Part shown: piece by piece, positions 36,292 to 44,075 of the stretch
Layout of the letters: every line of letters starts with the position of its first letter
Position numbering within the stretch: position 1 is the first letter of the stretch
NCBI GenBank assembly: GCA_015272215.1
Contig: JACYMD010000093.1
Coordinates: forward strand, 356,678 to 420,677
Reading direction: 5' to 3'
Source: Rivularia sp. T60_A2020_040
GTDB taxonomy: Bacteria > Cyanobacteriota > Cyanobacteriia > Cyanobacteriales > Nostocaceae
DNA: 64,000 bases
Notes under the pieces: model-generated
Seen by the model: only the letters and a program-made list of their open reading frames with translations
Told to the model about the DNA's origin: nothing
The model's database searches: none
Made by a program: the position numbers and the translations under genes

Positions 36292-36677
36292 GTCCCATTG
36301 TTTAATTAAAGTGTGTTTAACAGTTATCAGGTATCAGTTATCAGTTATCGGTCACGTTTATACTTGGGAAAGGGCTAGTCCCCCAACGTATTAAGGTGGG
36401 AGCGCGTCTTCTGTATTAGTTTAGGAGAACACCACGCCCGCCCGTGTTTACTGTATGACGCTACCGCGTCACGCTGCCCGCTTCACTGTTCACTGATTTA
36501 ATGGTAAGTTGATTGCAATTAATCACACTTTAATTAATTAGTGGTATCAAGAAATAATTCAATTTAAAAATATACACAGACAAATGGGGATATTAATACA
36601 AGATTTTAATCCACGTCTATCTGTGTTTTTTGTTGTAATTTTTTTTTGAAAGTATAGGTATTAAATAGGTATTAAAA
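36292..36677. repeat. Repeat-rich spacer with CAGTTAT heptamers
   Basis: A CAGTTAT/CAGGTAT heptamer array lies at 36321-36348. Further right, a GACGC-TACC-GCGTC hairpin (about 36457-36470) and GC-rich fragments of dispersed repeats follow. The final 180 bp before the next gene are AT-rich. No ORF is supported. Confidence 0.6.
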
Positions 36678-37220
36678 ATGTTAACTTCAACTGATTTTAG
36701 TGGCTTATTTAACGAGCGTTTTTTACAAAACTTTTTTCCAATTCCTGCAACAAACAGCTTGCAATTGGGACAGTTAACACCTCTATTTCAATTACCGGAT
36801 ATAACTAGTGGTAGCTTAATTAAATTATCCGATTATAGAGACAAGCAACCTGTAATATTGGCATTAACTAGAATTTTTACTGAAAAGCAATATTGCCCCT
36901 TTTGTTTTCCTCATATCAAAGCTTTGAATGAAAATTACGAGCAATTTAAGCATCGGGGTGTAGAAGTTTTAATGATTACTAGCACAGACGAACGTCAAAG
37001 TCAAATAGTTGTCAAAGATTTGAATTTAAAAATGCCGTTGCTCAGTGACCCTAGTTGTCAAGTATTTCGTAATTATCAAGTTGGACAAGCATTAGGTGCG
37101 CCTTTACCTGGACAATTTATTTTAGATCAACAAGGAAAACTGATTTATAAGCATTTATTTTCCTTTTTAGACCATAATGCTAGCGTCGAAACATTGCTTT
37201 CTTATATTGAAAAAATTTGA
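36678..37220 (+). CDS. AhpC/TSA-family peroxiredoxin-like protein with CPFC motif
   Basis: A 180-residue thioredoxin-fold protein. Typical elements are LGQLTPLFQLPDITSGSLIKL, then ILALTRIFTEKQYCPFCFPH with Cys73 and Cys76, MPLLSDPSCQVFRNYQVG and LPGQFILDQQGKLIYKH. It aligns with redoxin-domain peroxiredoxins, but the PxxxTxxC context of true Prx is altered to TRIFTEKQYCPFC, giving a CxxC instead of a lone peroxidatic Cys. It may therefore be a thiol peroxidase or a disulfide reductase. It lies 386 bp after the 2-Cys peroxiredoxin, on the same strand, with a repeat-rich spacer between. Confidence 0.82.
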   Translation: MLTSTDFSGLFNERFLQNFFPIPATNSLQLGQLTPLFQLPDITSGSLIKLSDYRDKQPVILALTRIFTEKQYCPFCFPHIKALNENYEQFKHRGVEVLMITSTDERQSQIVVKDLNLKMPLLSDPSCQVFRNYQVGQALGAPLPGQFILDQQGKLIYKHLFSFLDHNASVETLLSYIEKI

Positions 37221-37279
37221 ACTCAGAATAGTATTCTATTTATAATTAAGGAAACTGTGAAACTTGGATTTGTAGGGTT

Positions 37280-37343
37280 AGAAGTCGGGTTTTTATCATC
37301 ATTGTCTGTAGTCACGAAGATTTATCCGAAAAACCCGACTTCT
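37280..37343. repeat. AGAAGTCGGG palindromic element, copy 1
   Basis: Terminal inverted repeats AGAAGTCGGGTTTTT and AAAAACCCGACTTCT, the latter overlapping by one A, bound a 64-bp unit. The internal sequence TCTGTAGTCACGAAGATTTA resembles that of the other copies. It is small, non-coding and MITE-like. Confidence 0.8.
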
Positions 37344-37500
37344 GTACTAAGCTAAAAAGCGTTTAATTTGTATATTCAAATATGATTAAAATCTTGTAGT
37401 GCGGGCATCCTGCCCGCTAGAAAAATATAAATTAAATGCGCGACAGCTTAGTTGTCGAATTGACGTTAATTCTTAATTCATAATTATTCTGACTCATTCG

Positions 37501-37556
37501 CGTTTTTATAGCCATTATCTGTAATCACAAATATTTAGCCTAAAAACCCGACTTCT
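37501..37556. repeat. AGAAGTCGGG palindromic element, decayed copy
   Basis: The right arm AAAAACCCGACTTCT and internal TCTGTAATCACAAATATTTA match the intact copy 220 bp away. The left arm is reduced to GTTTTTAT. Confidence 0.65.
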
Positions 37557-37609
37557 GTACTAGTTGTCGAATTGATGTTAATTCCTAATTCATAATTCAT
37601 AAAACATAA

Positions 37610-38605
37610 TTACAATTTAACTTGGTGTAAATTACTGCGGGGATTGAAAGTACGGATATCTCGGATTTTTTCATAATATTCCCGTTCTTGCTGGCTGATA
37701 TCTTTAGGAGTCGCGATCGCAATCTTGACTAATTGGTCAGTGCGATCGCCTTTGGGGTTGCGCCAGCCCTTACCACGTAAGCGTAAGGATTGACCAGCAC
37801 GCACTCCAGGTGGAAGTTTAACATCAACCATACCGTCAGGAGTTGGGACTTGAATTGTTGCTCCCAATACAGCTTCATCAGGAGTAATTAAGACTTCACA
37901 TAGCAAATTATCGCCATCAAATTTGAAAAATGGATGAGTTCCCAGTTCAACTACTAAATATAAATCGCCACGTCTTTGATTGAGAGAGCTAAGGGGACCT
38001 TTACCTTTGACTCGTAAGCGACTACCAGGTTTTGCACCAGCAGGTATGCGAACGTCAATAGTTTCACCACCCAAGTTAAACCGCTTTTGTACACCATTAA
38101 AAGCTTCTGAGTAAGTTAAAGTAATGGTGGCTTCGCTATCTTGAGCCGTAGCAGTACCCGTATCTTGGAAACCACCAAAGTCATTAAATCCACCGAAACC
38201 ACCCGTACCACCAGGAGAAGTTCGGTAAGAATAACTTTGTCTTCCTCCAGTATTTCCACCACCAAAACGTCCTAATAATTCATTAATAAAATCATCAAAA
38301 CTACCATATTGACCAAAATCAAAGCCATTCATATCAACACCAGCAGCACCACGAGGAAAGCCCTGTCCGGCTTGTTTCCAATATTGACCAAACTGGTCGT
38401 ACTTTTGACGCTTGTCAGGGTCTGATAATACTTCGTATGCTTCGTTTACTTGTTTAAAACGCTCCTCAGCATCCTTATTATCTTGGTTCACGTCAGGATG
38501 ATATTTGCGGGCTAATTTACGAAAAGCTTTTTTAATGTCTTCTTGAGTAGCGCTTTTATTTACTCCTAAAATCTGATAATAATCTTTAAAGTCGGTTGCA
38601 GCCAT
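37610..38605 (-). CDS. DnaJ-type co-chaperone without zinc finger (CbpA-like)
   Basis: A 331-residue type II J-protein. The J domain (about 8-72) has HPD at 36-38 in [13 protein letters not shown] Gly/Phe/Ser-rich linker follows (about 75-160). The C-terminal substrate-binding domains have [34 protein letters not shown] and [19 protein letters not shown]. The CxxCxGxG zinc repeats of DnaJ proper are absent, as in CbpA. It stimulates DnaK ATPase and handles client proteins in the cytosol. It is monocistronic, with repeat-rich DNA downstream. Confidence 0.9.
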   Translation of the reverse strand: MAATDFKDYYQILGVNKSATQEDIKKAFRKLARKYHPDVNQDNKDAEERFKQVNEAYEVLSDPDKRQKYDQFGQYWKQAGQGFPRGAAGVDMNGFDFGQYGSFDDFINELLGRFGGGNTGGRQSYSYRTSPGGTGGFGGFNDFGGFQDTGTATAQDSEATITLTYSEAFNGVQKRFNLGGETIDVRIPAGAKPGSRLRVKGKGPLSSLNQRRGDLYLVVELGTHPFFKFDGDNLLCEVLITPDEAVLGATIQVPTPDGMVDVKLPPGVRAGQSLRLRGKGWRNPKGDRTDQLVKIAIATPKDISQQEREYYEKIRDIRTFNPRSNLHQVKL

Positions 38606-39047
38606 GTACTAGCCTCCTCTGTAATATTTCCTGAATATTTTTTCTAGTATTTTATCGAGTCGCCGGTACAAGAGCCGATTCTCGGCTTCCGCGTAAAGCG
38701 ACTGGCGTTGCCCGGTTAATACAACGCAAAAACTATAATTGCGGACATTCGACCGCTGACTTTAAATTAACAAATATTAAATAATTGGGAAGTGCGGTTC
38801 TTGCTATGGCGGAGCAGGGAAATTTCCGTACTCTAATCAAGGTTAAGAAATAAAAGGAAAATTTGAATATCGCTTTTTTCAAAAAACAGAACAGGTTGTA
38901 AATAACAAGACTTACGCACTCGTGACAAAAATTAGGTATTTAAGACAGAGGAGCATTGCTTATCTTTCAAATAAATCAATTGAAAGATGCGTAAGTCCTG
39001 ATTATGTGAGAATTATTTAAATGATTGGTGATTATTGATTAAACCAC
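38606..39047. other. Spacer upstream of the DnaJ gene, downstream of glgC
   Basis: The 442 bp hold one MITE-like element (38909-38997) and a GC-richer stretch at about 38650-38720. The DnaJ gene promoter must lie here. No ORF or RNA gene is evident. Confidence 0.5.
38909..38997. repeat. MITE-like element with GACTTACGCA ends
   Basis: Perfect 10-bp terminal inverted repeats GACTTACGCA (38909-38918) and TGCGTAAGTC (38988-38997) bound 89 bp. An internal TCTTTCAA/TTGAAAGA hairpin abuts the right end. A lone TGCGTAAGTCC end also occurs at 55130. It may serve as terminator for glgC. Confidence 0.7.
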
Positions 39048-40337
39048 TTAAATCACTGTTCCGTCGGTAATCACGGCATTTTTAAGTACCACTACAATAC
39101 CGCTACGGATATAAAAGCCTTGACTTTCACGGTCGGCTTCTTGAACATGATCTTTGTTGATAATTTGTACATCACAGCCGATGTGAGCATTTTTGTCAAT
39201 AATCGCACGGCGGACAGTGGTGTTTGCTCCGATACCTAAACTAGCAGGACCTTCGCTACAGTCTGACTGACGTTCAGCATAAGGCTCATAAAAATCCGAC
39301 CCCATAATCAACGTATCTTCGATATTGCATCCAGATTCAATACGCGATCGCACTCCCAAAACCGAATTGACAATCCGGCAATCTTTGAGTATACAACCCT
39401 CTCCAATCATTGATTGTGCTATCTGGCAATTTAATAGCTTAGAGGGGGGTAAATAGCGAGAACGAGTGTAAATCGGAGCTTCTTCATCGTAAAAACTAAA
39501 AGGAGGTCGTGGTTGCTGAGTTAATGCTAGGTTGGAATTGAAGAATGCTTCAATCGTTCCAATATCTTCCCAATAATCATCAAACAAGAAAGCTTGAACG
39601 TTATAACCATCGAGTGCGGCAGGAAGAATTTCTTTACCGAAATCAGTTTGGTCTTTTGAATGTTTTAACAATTTGAGTAAAACATTTCTTTTGAAGACAT
39701 AAATTCCCATTGAGGCAATATATGGCTTTTCTTTGGCTTGTTCTTCATCCAAACCAAGTACAGTTGTATCAACAGCCATTTTCTTTAAAGCTTCACCCTT
39801 GGGTTTTTCACTAAAATTAATGATTCTGCCAGTATCATCAATTTTCATCAAACCAAAGTCAGAAGCACGACGTTCTTCAATAGGAATCACTGATAAAGTC
39901 ACATCAGCTCCAGTTTCCCGATGACGTTCGACAAACTGACGATAATCCATCCGATAGAGATGATCGCCCGATAGAATCAGATATTCCTCTACATCCCACT
40001 CTTCAAACAGCCAGAGATACTGACGCACCGCATCAGCGGTACCTTGGAACCAATTTGAATTATCTAAAGTTTGCTGTGCTGCGAGAACTTCTACAAAACC
40101 TTCCGTAAAACCAGCAAAGCTGTAAGTGCGAGCCAGGTGACGGTTTAGGGAAGCGGAATTGAACTGCGTCAACACATAAATTTTAAATATTTCTGAATTT
40201 ATACAGTTACTAACCGGAATATCTATCAAACGGTACTTTCCAGCTAATGGTACTGCTGGTTTCGCACGGAACTTTGTTAACGGATAAAGACGGGTACCCG
40301 CACCACCACCAAGAATAATCCCTAAAACTTTTTTCAT
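39048..40337 (-). CDS. glgC: Glucose-1-phosphate adenylyltransferase (ADP-glucose pyrophosphorylase)
   Basis: A 429-residue enzyme making ADP-glucose from Glc-1-P and ATP, the committed step of glycogen synthesis. It starts [20 protein letters not shown]. It contains [49 protein letters not shown] and [17 protein letters not shown]-terminal left-handed beta-helix ends in the regulatory [18 protein letters not shown]. Length and motifs match cyanobacterial GlgC, normally activated by 3-phosphoglycerate and inhibited by phosphate. It is monocistronic. Confidence 0.97.
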   Translation of the reverse strand: MKKVLGIILGGGAGTRLYPLTKFRAKPAVPLAGKYRLIDIPVSNCINSEIFKIYVLTQFNSASLNRHLARTYSFAGFTEGFVEVLAAQQTLDNSNWFQGTADAVRQYLWLFEEWDVEEYLILSGDHLYRMDYRQFVERHRETGADVTLSVIPIEERRASDFGLMKIDDTGRIINFSEKPKGEALKKMAVDTTVLGLDEEQAKEKPYIASMGIYVFKRNVLLKLLKHSKDQTDFGKEILPAALDGYNVQAFLFDDYWEDIGTIEAFFNSNLALTQQPRPPFSFYDEEAPIYTRSRYLPPSKLLNCQIAQSMIGEGCILKDCRIVNSVLGVRSRIESGCNIEDTLIMGSDFYEPYAERQSDCSEGPASLGIGANTTVRRAIIDKNAHIGCDVQIINKDHVQEADRESQGFYIRSGIVVVLKNAVITDGTVI

Positions 40338-40534
40338 TTATATTTCTCCGAACTGCCTATCTGCTCTCACTAATCAGTTTAGGACTGTGTGTGGCAGCTC
40401 GCACAGGGGGAATTAAAGATTAAGGTAATTTAATAAAAACACTATATTTACTATATTTGTAGTTAAGAATAAAATTTTCTGGTATCAATTAATGTTGATA
40501 TTGAAATTTATTGAGCAACTACACCCTTATTATC

Positions 40535-40810
40535 CTAACCTGCACTAACCAAACGCAATTGCTGAGAAAGCCTCAGATACAGCACCCAAGGCTGTTCCGA
40601 AAGCTCAGAAACTGCATTTAGCGATAATGTTGCCGTATACACATCTTTTCCGGGCGCGATACCATTGACACCAAAACTTTCTAAGACAGCAGTTGCCCTA
40701 GAGTCCAAAACTGGTTGAGTATGAATAAAAACTACCAAACAAAGTTCTGATGGATCTTTAATTTTTTTCAGTGCCAATATCAAAGCGGTATCTAGCTTAG
40801 TAAAGTTCAT
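40535..40810 (-). CDS. Small protein resembling the pro-region of the adjacent subtilase
   Basis: A 91-residue soluble protein. Its sequence LVVFIHTQ...FGV...VYTATLSLNAVSELSEQPWV...LSQQL can be aligned by eye with residues 46-104 of the upstream S8 peptidase (VVFIYCD...YGI...VRTAFLPMESLDRLSEEPAV...SRRL). Both also begin with a K-L-x3-(I/L)-L-A helix. Subtilase pro-regions of the I9 type fold as compact alpha-beta domains that inhibit and help fold the protease. A free copy could act as a trans inhibitor or chaperone (inference). It lies 149 bp downstream of the peptidase on the same strand. No signal peptide is seen. Confidence 0.6.
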   Translation of the reverse strand: MNFTKLDTALILALKKIKDPSELCLVVFIHTQPVLDSRATAVLESFGVNGIAPGKDVYTATLSLNAVSELSEQPWVLYLRLSQQLRLVSAG

Positions 40811-40959
40811 AAACTGTTTAAATGAAGAAGGAGCAAGTAATAGTAATCTTAGTTGCCCCTTCTTCAGCCTATCAAGTATAAACTTAATTCCAATCCATCC
40901 TTATGTAGAGTTAGGAGTTAGTTGACAGTTGCCTCTTGCCTATTCCCTTTGACCTTTAA

Positions 40960-42702
40960 TTAAAGGTTTTCGGTATTAATTAAACCAAATCCCCACTTGT
41001 TGTCAAATGTTGCTTTTTCTTTCCCAGGAATAGAACAATTTTTCCGTAGCAGTTCTTTGATTGCTTCGGGGTCGAGTTTGGGGTTACGCTGTAATAGTAA
41101 TGCCACTAAGCCTGTAACGAAGGGTGTTGCCATACTCGTACCGGCTAATGCCACAAACTTAGAATTAATAATCATTGACCGATCTAAATTGGCATCGCTA
41201 GAAAGGGCTGAAACAATCATTGCTCCTGGTGCAGTAATATCTGGTTTGCGATCGCCATTTCTTAAGGGACCTTCACTGCTAAATTCTGAAATTGTATCTA
41301 GCTCTAAGCCCATTTTTCGTTCTTTGCCATCAATATCTGTATATTCAGCTTTAGAAGTATAAGAAGCAACTGTAATCGTACTACTGGCGCATCCGGGAGA
41401 ACCAATTTTTACTGAGTCAGCAATACTTTTACCTGTAAAAAACACTGAATTTGTATCATCTAAGGTCCAAACGTCTACGCGAGTTTCTTTTGAAGCCGGA
41501 TTGCGTAACCGTAATTGCCACACTCCACCAGGTACAGGCTGATTAAATTGTCCTTGACCAGTACCGCGAATTTGTACGAAGAAATTATAATCGCCGTTGA
41601 TTGGGTCTTTACCTGGTGTGACTATTTCTACTCGTGCATCCGATAAGTTGTATTCTTGTGAAGGATTATCATCAGTAATTACTGGTTGGAAAGGAGTAAC
41701 AAAACCGTTGGGACTCCGCACCGAAATTTCTAGTTCGGAATCTCTGGAGTACCATCCGTTTAACCAAACTATACCTACTTGATTTAGCGGTGCAGAAAAA
41801 CGCATGGTACTCGTTTGCCCTTGACAAACATTGGTTTGACCGTGAATATTGTCGTTACCTTCGTTACCCGCAGCAGCGCAAACAATCCTTCCCGGACCAG
41901 TTTCGGCGTTGATAATTTTAGAAAGAGAATCGCTACCATCATGACCGTCTGCGTGTCCACCCAAGCTCAAATTTACTACAGCCGGAAGTCCCATGTCACT
42001 AGCAACCCGGAATACATAACGAACACCATCGGCGATATGAGCATCCTGTAAATCGGTTTTGACAATCACAAATTCCGCTTGTGGTGCGACACCGCAAAAT
42101 TTGGCATCAGAACCACCTGCAATACCCGCAACGTGAGTACCGTGTCCATCAGTATCCAGAGACATGGCAAGTTGTTCGCCAGTTAATTCGGCACCGTATT
42201 TACCTTCTGCAACTCCTTTCCCCGATAATGTCTGGTCCCAGATACGTAAAATACGTCCGTCGAAGGCGGGATGTTCGGAATCTATACCGCTGTCTATGAT
42301 ACCGATGATTACACCTTTACCGCTGAGTTGGGAGTTTTTTTGCTGAAATTTGGCTAATGTCACTTTTTCTGGTGCAACATCCATCCGTCGATGCAATCTT
42401 CGCGATGGTTTGATACGCTCAACTGCCGGTTCTTCGGATAAACGGTCTAAACTTTCCATAGGCAAGAATGCGGTTCTCACTCGACCTCTATTTTGATTGA
42501 TTTGAATGCCATATTGTGATAAGTGGCTTAAGTCGGCTTGTTCGTCACAGTAAATAAAAACTACAGTCCGAATTGGCTTTAAGGCACTTCTCGGCGAAAT
42601 TATACCCAGGGAGCGTGTGTGAATTGTTAATGCTTCGTCTCCTTCTCTGTGATAGTCTTCGTAAGCGAGCAATATTCCCGGAGAAAGTTTTTCGTGTCTC
42701 AT
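40960..42702 (-). CDS. S8 family (subtilisin-like) serine peptidase
   Basis: A 580-residue subtilase. An N-terminal pro-like region (about 40-110) precedes the catalytic domain with Asp137 (IGIIDSGID), His190 (DGHGTHVAG), oxyanion Asn280 (AAAGNEGND) and Ser523 (LAGTSMATPFVTG). An insert of about 150 residues between Asn and Ser (about 295-440) contains VGIVWLNGWYSRD and beta-rich sequence, like the extra beta-domain of several bacterial subtilases. No signal peptide is present, so it is probably cytoplasmic or uses an unusual export route. It differs in layout from the calcium-dependent PrcA protease. An AGAGG site precedes the ATG. The pro-region-like small gene follows downstream. Confidence 0.92.
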   Translation of the reverse strand: MRHEKLSPGILLAYEDYHREGDEALTIHTRSLGIISPRSALKPIRTVVFIYCDEQADLSHLSQYGIQINQNRGRVRTAFLPMESLDRLSEEPAVERIKPSRRLHRRMDVAPEKVTLAKFQQKNSQLSGKGVIIGIIDSGIDSEHPAFDGRILRIWDQTLSGKGVAEGKYGAELTGEQLAMSLDTDGHGTHVAGIAGGSDAKFCGVAPQAEFVIVKTDLQDAHIADGVRYVFRVASDMGLPAVVNLSLGGHADGHDGSDSLSKIINAETGPGRIVCAAAGNEGNDNIHGQTNVCQGQTSTMRFSAPLNQVGIVWLNGWYSRDSELEISVRSPNGFVTPFQPVITDDNPSQEYNLSDARVEIVTPGKDPINGDYNFFVQIRGTGQGQFNQPVPGGVWQLRLRNPASKETRVDVWTLDDTNSVFFTGKSIADSVKIGSPGCASSTITVASYTSKAEYTDIDGKERKMGLELDTISEFSSEGPLRNGDRKPDITAPGAMIVSALSSDANLDRSMIINSKFVALAGTSMATPFVTGLVALLLQRNPKLDPEAIKELLRKNCSIPGKEKATFDNKWGFGLINTENL

Positions 42703-44063
42703 ATTAACCTCTAGTTAACTTTAACTGCTGCAAGATTTTACCAGGATAAGTCGTTTAAAATACAATGGCTACAAGTATTTTTTTTATCTTTAATTGCTTA
42801 ATGAAAACATAGTTATATTTTCCTACAATCAAATTATTGATTTTTGTAACTACATCTGAATCCTTGGCAAGAATCTATTCTCAGAAATACAGTAGTTTGT
42901 TTGTCAATTACAGATAATCGAAATAAAATAAAAAAATAGCGCCATACATTTGATGCGCGTTAATATGGTTTTGTTTAATTTTTGGCGATAGGGAAATGTA
43001 GTCATACTATATTTGTTATCAACCTATAGCTATGTCATATATAACGACTAAATTTTCATTCCTTTAAGCTATAGTTGCATTATTTGAGTAGTGTTGTATT
43101 TTTTGGGTTTGCTGTAAGCAAGCAAATGGCGGAACTGAAAATCAAGCGTACTAAATCTTACTATCTATTTGCAAGAGCTATAATCATGCCTGCAAGCTTC
43201 ATCCTGATTAATACTCAAAAAGTCTTACCTCAAGGCAATTTTTCAACACAGAAAATTATCTATTTCAATTTATCTAATTCAGTATTTTCTCTGTATTCAC
43301 TAGTATAAGTTATTTGTTATACTTTTCATTGATGATTGTAATTAAGTTCTTTCAGGCTGATTTTAGATTTGACAAAAGCATAATTTTTAAACAGAAGTCT
43401 ATCTGATTAAAATGTTAAATTATGCTTAATTTTTTTTGAATAGTAAATTAGTGTAGCTGCTCATTAGACTTAGACAATTAATTTGTAAACTATCAAGTAG
43501 CACTCTATTAAAATCAGTTTTGCGGAGAATTTAGTGAAGATTAGGTATCTTATTAAATTATTAGAAAATGTCCAGTTGAGAGTGATTTGAATTGATGGTA
43601 GAGTTATTTTTTTTCAAAAAAGCTAAAGATTGATTAAAATGGAATTTCGTTAATTATGATGAAAAATAAAATTGAATAATCAAGGGTTTGCGAATATAGT
43701 TAAACAACAGAGATAAGGTTGATTGAGGATGATATTTTTGATCATTTCTCTTTCTTTTTGTGGAATTGAGATGAGAAATATTAATATCTTTATGATACTT
43801 TTTTATCTCTACATAAACTTAATACAATCTTAGCAATGGAAACTACAAATACTTCATAATATGGCATAAGCTGGCATATAAGTCCGAGATATTTGCATTC
43901 TATAAAATGTCAGGGATTGAGAGTAAAACACAATTAAATTTAATTGACCAAAAGTTTTATTTGATTGTTCCTATAGTATAAATATCAAGTATTTACTGCC
44001 ATTACTAAAGTCTCATAATTCTACTAATGGTTAGTTTACTTTCCTGCTTGGAAGCTAGAGAAG
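42703..44063. other. Long AT-rich spacer upstream of the GGDEF-EAL gene
   Basis: About 1.36 kb between divergent genes. I see no tandem array, RNA gene or strong hairpin. A 77-codon frame at 43075-43308 lacks a ribosome-binding site and any recognisable sequence pattern, so I do not call it. Promoters of both neighbours lie here. Confidence 0.45.
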
Positions 44064-44075
44064 GTGTGTTCGTGT

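Larger units (their letters stand above)
37221..37609. repeat. Repeat cluster between convergent genes
   Basis: This 389-bp gap is mostly repeats. It holds a full AGAAGTCGGG-bounded palindromic element (37280-37343) and a decayed one (about 37501-37556). A GCGGGCA-TCC-TGCCCGC hairpin lies at 37401-37417, and a 37-bp segment is repeated directly at 37449-37485 and 37561-37597 with two mismatches. No gene is visible. Confidence 0.75.

Noticed and set aside
40960..42702. Identity with calcium-dependent protease PrcA
   Set aside because: Catalytic motifs fit any subtilase, and the pro-region and insert differ from what I know of PrcA. No symbol was given.
43075..43308. 77-codon frame in the gap before the GGDEF-EAL gene
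   Set aside because: Composition is AT-driven and there is no start signal. Not enough to call a gene.
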